From: Phoronis australis
Taxonomy: Eukaryota; Phoronida; Phoronidae
NCBI GenBank assembly: GCA_002633005.1
Contig: NMRA01000601.1
Coordinates: forward strand, 164,080 to 228,079
Length of the DNA: 64,000 bases
Reading direction: 5' to 3'
The position numbers and the translations under genes were made by a program. Positions 35,501 through 47,500 of the stretch are shown piece after piece (position 1 is the first letter of the stretch; each line of letters opens with the position of its first letter). The notes under the pieces are model-generated. The model saw only the letters and a program-made list of their open reading frames with translations, was not told the origin of the DNA and searched no databases.

Positions 35501-38500
35501 AGGTCGAATCCGAGGCGCGTGGCGCCGAGCGAGGGGGGGGGGGAGGTCGGGGTAAACCCCCCTCCCCTGTAAGACAACCTTTTGTTTTTGTAGCCAAACA
35601 GTGAAATTTCCATGCATCCTGGTACGTTTCTGGCACTTAACATGTCCCTGGAGTTTTCTTAAGATAATTAAAAACCCTTCTCGATTTCGTCACATGAACT
35701 TGGCTAATAAGTTTTGTGAAACCATATTTGTGCACATCTGGGTATGAGTCACGCCACCAGCAAAATTTTTTGTTGGAACATCTGGTTATACACACCTGTT
35801 TAGCATACGAAAAAGTGTGGTGTGTATACAGGGGTTTAGAGAACTACCAAATATTCAAGAGCATAAGGAGAGAAAAACTGGCGAACGATGGTGCTCTCAG
35901 CTCATAGTCTATTATTAAAAGCGACAATAAATAATTATCACTTTATTAAACTGAATCACGTTGAAAACAATTGAAAAACGTCAAATGTATCATGAAACAA
36001 ATCATCTGAAAACAGTTTCACGAAACCAAAACATTCTGTACACCGTGGTGAAAAGATATACAGGAGCAGTACGCAGAAGGACCAGATGTACACTGAGAGT
36101 ACACAAAAACTAGACCAAAAGTACACCTGGGCTTATTATCCCTATAAAATAGTCGATCTGTCGCGGGACCAAACAGCTGAGATAAATAGTTTTACAAATA
36201 TCACTAGACTAGTTCGCCGAGGGACCAGAAGTACACTGAAACTCGACATCTACACAAATCAAGCTGGCCTGGTCCGTCGCGAGACCTAAAACGTACTTTG
36301 CAAATTTGCAAAAAATTTTCAATTGAAAACTTCTCTCTAGACACTTTTTAATCCCCACTGTTTGCTCATACGTGTAGTTTACATATCTGGTGGTCAACTG
36401 CTACGAGAGGTTGTCGCACCATTCTGTAGTACTCACTGGAAGAAACAAGTATTGAGTACAGATTTAACTACGCACTACGTGAAATAGATTTTGGATATGA
36501 AGCAGATAGACTCAAGTCGAAAAACAAACCAGAATCAGTTTCTGTGCGCTCTGCTGTACTGGGTAAATTTGGCATGTCCAAAAATAATTTCTATTTCGTT
36601 TTCATTGTACACAAGCATAAAAACAGACATTATTACAAACTGTGTAGAATTATAACTTATTACCTGGGTGTTTCTCCAGGAACGTTGGTCCTATCTTTCT
36701 GTTGTCTAGACTGCCGAGGAATCTGTACACCGGATCCAATGGTGTGCTCCTCTTAGAACCATTCTACCCAGACATCTTCGACGTTTGTTCCCAACACTTG
36801 CACTTCGTCAACTGCTGTGTCAATGAGCTTGTACGCCTCTACAATGTCAGCATCTCGTTTCGCCGCTCAGTTGGCACTAAGTCCCCTGAGGTTTCCAAGT
36901 CCATTCAAAAGATTTACACCATGCGCAACTAAATTTGATCCGTTCATCATCGACTACTTCAAACCTTGACGATGTATCCCAGGACCCATTTGCATCTCTT
37001 GCAATTTTCGAAATAAACGTCCCAATATCTGAACGCTTGAAACCCGAAGTACTAAAATCAAATAAATGCCCATGGGCGGGTGGGTCTTTCTGCGGAAATT
37101 CCCAGTATAGAAAACGGCAGTGGTGCTTATTGCAGGTAGAAAGACGGTAAGTGTTGAAGTCGACACTAGGGCTCCTTAGGAGGCCCACTGAACATCGCAC
37201 GAGTCCCGCAAGACTTTGTTGTGAAAATACAGTCTCCCCGCAATTTCTGGTACTGTACACTGTTCGCGAATGCGGTCACTTTGTCAATGTGAGTGCCCCC
37301 TTGGTCATTCCTTGTATAGACATAACTTGTTAGAGTGCATCTTCAAAGAGACTCGCGACCAGACCACGGCACCCGCCACAATAGCAATTCTTCGGAAAAC
37401 GATTTTTTTTCAAAAGTATTACATGTACATGTACAATGTATGATATTGCGCAAGACAACTTACTATACAAATTCGAGTTACAAACGTGTGGGGTGTAATA
37501 GGATGACACGGCATGACAGATGAGGTAAAAACTTTGCAAGTCAATTCGCCTGAATATCAGGGTTGCGGCACCACAGTATTTACCATAATCAAATCAAAAC
37601 ATATCTTAGAGTAAAGAAACTAGTTACCTAAAGAAATCAGCTACAGAGATGTTCTTTCAGCGGTGGATCCATCTAAAATGCTTGGCTACTTCAGAAGTGT
37701 CTGCGGAAGCGCGCGCACAATTGATCTCCGCGGTTTTGCCGATGAGCCACGAAGACCCGAAATGCGTTGATTTTCACAACAGCTATTCACAATGCAAAAA
37801 ATATATTTTCAAAGTGAACCCCCCCTCATTTTTTCCTAGTTGGTTTACTTGGGGTTTACACACGCTCGCGGTGCCGTTTTTTGTTTTGCTGGAGATGTTT
37901 TTGTTTGTTTTTTTTTAATTTTTGGGTTCTGGCCCGAGGGGGGGGGGTTAAACCCCCTGAACCCCCCCGTAGATCTGCCACTGCTGCACATGCCAGAGCA
38001 AAGAATTATTAGGAGCTGTGTGTTCAACCTGGGCGTACTGCATTTTCATACAACTTTCAATGGAATGTGTCTGCATTCTCCAGATAACCGTGGAAAGTCT
38101 CATTAACTCTATCGTGAGCAAGCTGTAGACGTTGTACTTGGAATGGCACTCAATAATCGTTGCTAGTTCCGGGCTCGAAAAAACTAGGTGAATTCAATTT
38201 CAATTTTCCTTTCAATATGACGTAAAAACAATAAGCTGAATATTCCACGAATTCCTAAAAAACTGATTACATTTGACACTTGTCTCTTTATTTTGATACC
38301 AGGCCTTAGGGTTTATTTTGCGTTACTCATCTCTATTTATAGCCTCAAGGGCCTACTTTTGTATTCATACGTTTCTCTACGCGACTCCTGATTGGTCGCC
38401 CATATTTCCTTTGTTCTGTTCAACGTGGTCTCTCATTCAGTCACCTACCTCGTCGTCTACAAGACCTACGTTCGTTCTCTTCATTTTTCCCCACCCCCCA

Positions 38501-41500
38501 TCCCGGGTGTCGGTTTCACTTTCTCTTTGCTCGTATACATTTCCTGTTAGGTTTTTTCAAGTTTTGTGTTCATGTTCTGTACTTTTCCTTTAAGCCCTTC
38601 AGGCAGTTCTTTTGTTTTGTTTTGTTCCCTCTTTCAGGGCTATTCATTGTACACGCCGGTGGGCGTTTTGTCCATGCCCATCTTGCAGAGTCTTAGTTAG
38701 TTTTATCTATTGACGTCATAATAAATGACAATATTCGCAATCCTCTTCTTGTTTTACTCTGCAACATAGCTCGTGGCGTACCCCGGGCAAAATAGATTAC
38801 GATAATGACTTTTCCATCTTTTTACTATCGTCAAAATTGACAATTTCAATGTAAAATCACCATTTGCATGCGATTACAACGAACCAGCGGATACTGAACT
38901 TCGACTGTCATTAATTCCTCCAGATACTGAAAATTAGATGAAAAGTAAATGCCGGCTGGTGAGATTTTTTCATACTTGAAATATCTGAGAGGTACCTGAA
39001 CTTCCTGCAGAAATCAGTCACTATCGCGCTTCCAATCAGTTATAATTTAAAAGGATACAAAACCCGGTTTTGCCCTTTTTCTGATATCAGTTAAAAACGA
39101 TCGACTTTCCCATCCAGTTCTCTGAAACAAAACAATGCTCTGTAACCCTTGACAATCCTCAAAAGTTTGGAGGAACATCGGAAAACTTCTTTCAAAATCT
39201 TCTAAAAGGGGAAGCATGACTAACACTTTAGGCGTATTACCTCGCTATAGGGAAATATCACCCTACAAGAACCATAGTTCAAGTTCGAGTCCCTTGATGT
39301 ATTAGCGGGTGACAGTACAATAAATGATTGGTTGAAATTACCAACAGAGGGTTTAATACCCTTTAAGAAATGCCACGACTGAAGGAAACTCGCAGAGCTA
39401 AAGCGTCAAAAACTATTCTTTTTTGATTGAAGACACATTACAAAATTAAGCAAATGTCACTAGTACCCTTCGAACTGTATCAATTTCAAATTCTTGGTCA
39501 AACCAGTAGTCACCAATTTCTGTTAAAAATTGGCGACGATCTCATTTAACTGCGGTCATTGAGTGACACCTAAAATTTGCTACCAAACTGGCCGACATTG
39601 AAAATAAATTATCTTATCTCCCCTGTTTGCTTGTTAGTGACACAATTGAATGTGCCGACATGTCGACAGTGAAAGTGAGAACACTTTGGATGAATCTGCG
39701 ATGAAAATGGATGAAAAAAATTCGTTGCCAGAAGATTCCGAAAACGACGATAGAAATGGAAAACGCATACGCCATCGACGACATTCTGAGGACTGCATTT
39801 CGACTCATTCGCTATCGAAGAACACTGTGCTTCAGCAAATCATTACCACATGACCTCACGGATGATTTCTTATGGCCTAGTAGGAGATCACGTGGCAGAT
39901 TGCCCGCGCGTTTTAGAAATTTGCTATAACATTTTATTCAGAGTTAAATAATGAGTGTGAAGCAGTGCGACGCGCATGACTTGCCTCTGTGTGATCGACT
40001 CAGGTTTTTATGACAGGCCCGGAAGTGTCGGTGAGTAGCGGGCCTACCCGGCCGTCACTGTGTTGGCGCAGCTTCTGCGGAAGGCGAATGTCGCTTTCCC
40101 ATTAGAATAACTCTGGTCTATGGCAACTCTGTCTCAATTCCATTACCTTTCCCACTAACTCCTCTCTGGTACGGACAAATGAGTTTTCTTTGTTCTTTGA
40201 TTATTAACGTCAGGTGGCATAATTGATTCGCATTGTCGAATGAACACGTGTTGCATGTTGCGACCTCTATCGATTACTCCCCCCACAGGGACGGAGTTCA
40301 CTTGATCCAGTGCAACTGGGAAAGTGATACAAGACGCAATGTTTTTGTTGCAGTGGAACCTGGTCTGCGATAAAGCACACATCGGGGCGTCCCCGGCGTC
40401 AATTATTGCTGCTTCCCAGATACTCAGCTGCATCACATTCGGATACCTGGCAGACAAGTGAGACGTTGAGGGTGATTCTATAAGTAAACAAACTTGTACA
40501 ATTTCCAATTGTCTAGACTCTCACACCGTGCTCCTGAGAATTTAAATACCAGCATACACTTGGTTCTGGCAAATGTCAATGTTATTATTCTCTTATATTT
40601 TTCCATATTTATTTACACTCTTTTAATATAGAAGTTGGATAATGCATCAGGCATTCACTTGCAAATTGTATGCCTCGTGCTGTTTTGAATGGGACTTTTT
40701 AAAGCATTCAGTTGTCTAGATATATCACTGCGCGTTACGTTTCGCATTTTTTATTTCTTTTATTCAAGACCAATATAAAGTAAAGGGCTAATAAAAAGTA
40801 AGACCATTACACTCGCAGGATCATAGTTGGTAGAAAGATTAATACGCCAATCTATTGATGCTGCTGATCATAATAGCACTGATATAATACGCATGAATTA
40901 AAAACCGTTTCAGGTTTGGACGACGAAAACTACTTATCACACAGACATTTTTACGTATTCTGACTGGTGTCGCCTCAGCATTCGCCAGCAGCCCGACATT
41001 CTACGTTGTTTGCACGTTTCTCTCCGGATTTTCTAACGGAGGAACCTACAACGTTGCTTGGATTCTTGGTGAGTTGTGGCGAGCAACTTTCATTTCTAAA
41101 ATAACCACAACGTGTTTCAGTTGTACTTAAAAAATCTGCTATGCATTCAATCACTCGCAGTTCAACGCGTGGAAAAATCGTGGTTTATCCGACGGATATA
41201 TCCAAGGCAAATACTAGGTCCCTACCAGACCGCAGACGCGTCCTTAACGGCGCTCCCTTATTTTTAAAATACTTCTTTTTTCCCGAGCTGCACTACTTTT
41301 ATCACTAAAATGAAAATATATTATTACAATCAACTCGTATATAGCTTGTGTCAGCCGTGAAATGAAAGAATAGCGGAGTTGCAACCGAATCGATTTAACG
41401 ATTGCGCATGTCCGGAAATCAGGGTGCGCAAAGGCTATTGGGATTGATTAACGTATGTGGTGGCACTGAATAGTTAGGCTGCGGCCGCGGCCAATTTGCA

Positions 41501-44500
41501 CTCCCAAAATATAGAAATTTTGGGGTAGGCCAAGTTTGGGGGCATTTTGTAGGTGGGCATTGCACGTAGGCTCAGTGAATGTGGTTTGTTTGTATTTGTG
41601 AACATGCTGTGAATAAAAAAAGGCCACTTTCTTGGCTGTAGCTACACTCTTCTTCAAGATGGCGGCCCCCGGCTGCAATTGTGCATTGTTGGGTAGCGAC
41701 CGAGAAATTGGCTGTGATTTTAGGTAGCCCTCAAACAAGCAAGAATTGCCAAAAAACTAGTTGGTTGACAGTACTTTTGGACCACATTTTCTGAATTGGT
41801 AGGAAATTTGCTTTCAGACTCTAATGTTGGTTTTAGTCGTGCATCGGCAGGGAAGTGGTGTTTTTCGGGTGAAAAGTGCCGATTTTGCATTTTTTGCCCT
41901 TATTTTTCTTAGTCTTGGTTTTCAGTGGGAATGAAATGGTCAAAAATACAAGAAAGAATAAAATTTCTGCGCTCATCTGCTGGGTTTTTTATGTGAAATA
42001 ATTGAAAGCATGCCATTCTTTGCATCCTGTTTTTGACAGAGTGAAGAAAAGGTTACAAATCAAGTGATGTGTGTTTTGCTAGGCAAAACCCAGTGAGAAC
42101 TGTTCTGTGCCTCCTGTGGAATCATAGATTATAGACAACAGATTTGCAACCCCGGCATTTTCTTACGTGCTAGCCAAGAGGCGCCGCCACTCTCGTGACC
42201 TTTCTGGTACAGTTTCCGGTTAGTGTATTTTGACGAGAAATACTTGCATCTACTTTACTGTCCAAAAGAACGAAAAAAATATTAATTTCGGCATTGAAAC
42301 GCTTTTCAAAGTCTTTCAATAGTAGAAGTGTTGGTATTGTGAGTACTTTTGGCAATGCTACTGGTAATTAATTACAAATTTCAAACTTCGGTGCCTACTG
42401 ATTATGTCGTCTGCTTGCCCAATAGCAGCATAGTTATCGGACAGTTTGTGATTTGTGGTTCACACGGGATTCCTGAGAAAACTACGAAAGCATGTTTGTG
42501 CACAAATTCCAACTTAGGAGTACTTGTGAATGCAAGATACTTAGCCTATATAACGTTCTTGGTTTAGAAAAATATTAATTTTTGTTCGAATTAAAGAATG
42601 CGCCTCTGCAACGATTTGACTAGTTGAACCTTTGCATGTTTACAATTCAACATTCTCAAGTGAGCAATTCTTCTGGGAAGAGTTGAGTGGCCCTTAAAAG
42701 GGCCGTTGGTTGTAGTGTGCATGAGCCTTAGGTATAGCGTGAAATAGTTCTTAAAACAACCGTTGAATAAACCACACAGTATACCGTGCTCACTCAAGTA
42801 GTGAAGGTCCTCTTCATGGCAAGTTTTCATCAGGGAATGATGGATGAAAACAGAGATGACAATATCAAGGACAGTTTTAACACCTTAAATAGATATTACC
42901 GTTCACCAACGTTGTTGCGAACCCTGCCTCGTTCAGTTCTTGTTCCTGTATCCACAAATAATCCTGAACTGTAGGGAAAAAATGACAGACAACACAACGA
43001 ATCAAATTTCGAAAATCATCGCCTTCGTACGATTCCGTGTTGGTGTCACCAGACATGTTCTTCTCCAACATCCATGTAAAAAATCGACGTTGCAAGTGAT
43101 GGAAACTTGTCTAAGCTCTCATTCTTTGTTTCTAACCTTTAACCCATTTTTAATAAAGGGGTGTCCTGTTTTTGTCTCAAGTTGATAGTGCATAACTTCT
43201 GGTTTTACATTGTATTAATCGTGTTAATTGCATTTATACCACAATATTAGCCTCGAATGGCAGATACAACTGTGTAATAACCCATAAAGTTATCTCACTA
43301 GTGAGATAACATTTTGGCGGGAAACCGCGGCCTCAAGAGTTTCGAGTCGCCGATTTTACCACTACACCACTCAGCGGCTGACGTCATCGAACGTGAAAAT
43401 CGAATACTTAAATGAGCACGCGCAACAATCGCATGTTCAGCAAAGGGCATTGCACCGACATTTATACGCTATGAAAAATAAGACGCATAATTTCCATAAA
43501 AGCGATATTTTAATTCAGTGAAATTTTTCTCTCGTGTTTTCTCACTTGTAAATCACCGATCTCCAATTTGAATGCGGGTATCGTGTCGTCGGGATCCTTT
43601 GACTTGAGCATTATAGTCAGTTACTAGTGGTAACCTACTTTAGCAAGACGATATTTTCCGGTCGAAGCTTAGCGTGATAAAATGTGTAGTAAGCTATAAT
43701 AGTTGCTAAACCTTAATTTATAGATTCACTTTATTTCTATTTTGTTTTATTTTTCAATTGGTTTTGAGTAAAAGCATTATTTGACAAAAATTGCTCGGCT
43801 TTTCTTAAAAGGTCACGACCTCCGACCCCGGGCCTCTGACATAGAAAGTAGTTACAAAGCCGAGGCGAGTCGAGAAAGGTAGATCGATTCATTGCAATGT
43901 TTCTCGTTCAGTACATGTATGTGGTATAAATAGATTATTACATGTTCTCAGTCGTTCTCCCCCTCTTCTAGAGCCCTAGTGGATTTTGGAGGGGCGTGGT
44001 TTGCGCCATTGGTGATCTGATTGGTTCAATCGCTTGCTGCGGGAAAATGATAGACCCAGTTATTGTGTGCGTGTGCACTGTAGCAATGCTTTGTATGTTA
44101 TGTTTATGTGTATAATCTGTTGATACAGTAATTTTCCTTATTTATGCCCATCCTGATTTGACCGCGACTTGAGCTTCTTGAGTTCTACCATATTGGGGCT
44201 ATCAGAGGGACTCACGTGCATGCGCGCACCCGGCCTTCAAAATGGNNNNNNNNNAAGGGGGGGGGGGGGGGCGCTCGAATTCCTGAGGTTATGGACCTTT
44301 TGCTAACAAAAGACGGACTAAAAAAAAAAAAATAGGAGCACCACTGTGAATTGCGCGTTGGCGCTTATTTACTCGACTTTTTTCCCAGTTCCTCGAACAT
44401 TTTGTCTCTCAGGGGCGGACCTTTTTGCCCACTTCGCCAAATAGGGGGCTCATTCGAGCCACCCCCGATGCGCGCATGACGTGGTGCTTACTCGAATGAG

Positions 44501-47500
44501 TTTCATTTTAGCGGCTATTTCCAATTATGTATGTGAACTAAATTAACAAAGTGGATGATTATCATCACCGGTATTTCATCATTAGTATTTTTGTTGGGTT
44601 CTCAAGTTTTCCGAGGCTCGGGATTGTCACATCTGTAAGGTAGACGTGTTTCAGTGAACTTCCATGTTTGTGGCTTTATTTATACCTGACCAAACTTAAA
44701 AAAAGAAACCCGTGTTTAAACCAGGAGCTGCATTGGGTGTAACTTGTTTAGACGTTTCATGCGCGCACCCAGCCTCTAATTTCGGGGGGCTCGAATCTCT
44801 GACAAAGTGGACCGTTTGCTAACAAAAAAGCGTGAGAACTAAAATAAAAAATGGGGTACTGTGGTGGACTTTCGTCTCTTTCTTTCGGACTTTTCCCCTG
44901 GGTGCGCGCATGCGTCTTTCTGCGTTGCCAGTTTTTATAAAGGTGGGCCTGTCTGTAGCCAACTACGGTAAATTCATAAAAGGTTACGTGCGAGGTTGCG
45001 TTAGCAAAACCGATCCAATATTTCAGAAGGACCAGATTTAGTATCTGTTACACACGGGACCTTTTTGTTACATTAGGAGTAGGATTGGTTCATGTTATGT
45101 AGAGGTGGTGTAGGACTTTACAAAACCGGTTGAAGAATTATGTTTTTGTCATAAATGTTCATTTGAAAGGCGTAAGGTTTGAAATACTTTTGAAATAGTA
45201 GGAATGAATTCAGATTAAAAAAAATTGTCTGCTTACAAAAATGAAACATTGAAGCATAAAAACAACCTTCATACCCCTTTGATATCCCTGTTCCATGTTT
45301 GCAAAGAAGTGGAAACTCATGTTAGTTGTCGGTTTTTTCATAGGCTGCAGATGGTTCAGGTTTTGTGCGGCATACAGTCGATATTAATAAATGAGTACAT
45401 GTATGTTGAATTGTGAGATAGATTTTGACTGGTTATTTCTGAAGTGTTCTATTTACATGTATTTGTACACGATTAAGTGTGAATTTGTTGAAATCGCTGT
45501 TCCAAATCCTGGCCAAATGTGAGCATTCTGCTGAGACCAACCGTCTGACCAGGGCCAGCGAAGAGTAAGTTGGCTAATTCGCTCACTAGACTATGGCCGA
45601 AGTTCCTAGTAAGGACAAGAGTTCACGAGTCACTACCTGTGGAAGAAATTTAGCGGACTATTTTCATCAAAAAGTTTATCAGATAGTTTTCATCAAAACG
45701 GAGAAAAGAAAAATGGATTTGTGAAGACAAGATTAAGTAGTAGCCTACTACTAAGTAGGCCTACCAGAGCCCCTTAAAAACATTCATCTTCGAAGTGCCT
45801 TGAACAAATGTTCAAAGTCTTATTGGTGAAAAAAACTGTCATTCACGTTGACGCAAGAAGTTAGTTTTTCTTCCCACAGCCGATTATGGGGTCTTCGGAT
45901 GGTATGGAAGCTAATCCCTTTGCATTTCGCGTGTGTGGCCGAACAACCGGCCACACAGCAGCCGACCATGATTAGCAGACGACGTACTTGCCGGAAATGG
46001 CACCAGGTAATTTAGCCAGGGCCCGGTCTCCAATCTTTTTACTCGAAATGGAACTCGAAATTAGGTTTGGCATTTTCTACTCTACTTTTGGGCGAACTCA
46101 AGATAAGTGTCTATTATTCTATGCTTGAGTACACAATAACTTACATGTACGTAGATAATTTATTGCCATTAGTTCACAGTTTGTAAACCCAATATTAAAA
46201 CAATAAGTTCGAGTTTGAACTCCAAATTTCGAGTTTTTACTCGAGTTTGTAGCACGAATATAAGGGTCTTCAAGGGCAAACTTGAACTAGAAACTTCTAT
46301 GCATAAACTGTAATGTATTCGAGCACAGTCTGATTACCAATTATCTTAAGTTCGCACAAAAGGAGCAGAGAAATTGGACAAAACTAGTTTCGAGTTGGTT
46401 TCGAGTACAAAGATTAGAGACCGGGCCCAGGTGTCGCCAGTGAATAATGACGTAAGGGCTTATGCGCAAGATCAAAGATTTCGTCCATTGCAAGTACACG
46501 GAGTTGACGGTCCATGTACTATAGTCTATGGTAGAATGGCCGATTGGTTTGCACGACGTGTGATTTGTGTGCATTAAACTACGCTGCTGTATGAAATTCT
46601 GCCGCTATTCGCCCTAATAAGCGCCCATGCCCCTATAAGAGCCCCACGCTTTTTCAAACTTCGCTAAAGTAAGCGCCAAGCCCATGAACTACACGCGAAA
46701 AATGCCTTACCTACAGTTCTAAAATTCTACAGTAACGTCTCCAATTTATCAATTGAAAGATCCGACAGTCTTGAGTTTGTAGACAACGAGCCTCGCCGTT
46801 ATGTCAGTATACACTTCGAACTTACGCCGCGATTCAAAAAGAACGCAAAAGTTCTGCTTCTTCTGGGGGGGAACCTGCCCCACTATGGTCTGGACTTTGA
46901 AAACAGACGCAGCGTACTTGTCAGCAGAATTGTATTGTATCTTTCCGGTACAGATCTTCTCCTGCCTCAACAGGAATTCAAACTTCTTTGTACACGAGAA
47001 AACCCTGAATCGAAGACTAGTGAACACATTCGCACCCTCACACCCCGAATCTTGGAAAATAGCTGTTACACGACGGTCACGCATCCACTCACCCGGCGAC
47101 TCAATGAGTGACATATCGATCTTACCGAAACAATTCTCGAAACACGCTCTGCTTTACTGCTTGATTTAATTTTCTTTGGTTACAATGCACACCTAGATCA
47201 CAGTGGCGGACCTAGGATATCACAAGGGGGGGCAACATTTTATCCGGCTGTAAGCATTTGCGCAATCCACGATTGTAGATGCGTATGGCACCGAATGGGC
47301 AAACCCCCCTCCAGCCCAGGAAAATTTTCTGTTTTTTCCTCTAAAAAATCAAGCATTTTCCTTGATTCCTGAAGTATTATCTAAGAAAAAAAGGCAAAAA
47401 CAAATGTCAAACAGGAAAATCTGAAATTACCACAGACTCGAACTCACGACCTGAGGGATAGAGTGCCCGAGCTTCACCACCACACCACCGCGACTTAACC

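Noticed and set aside
36935-37260. Plus-strand and second minus-strand open frames around the hAT relic
   Set aside because: Overlapping shadows; only the stop-broken minus frame shows a family-like order of motifs.
37845-38106. Open frames on both strands with poly-proline/glycine
   Set aside because: They arise from G/C runs at the end of the 37658-37983 MITE.
39650-39929. Acidic frame with DSESENTLDESAMKMDEK and an overlapping basic frame
   Set aside because: No good splice sites, and neither frame is clearly better; left unannotated as a gene.
46801-47169. Plus-strand 122-codon open frame
   Set aside because: Shadow of the better minus-strand frame; composition is rich in F, C and S and poor in acidic residues.
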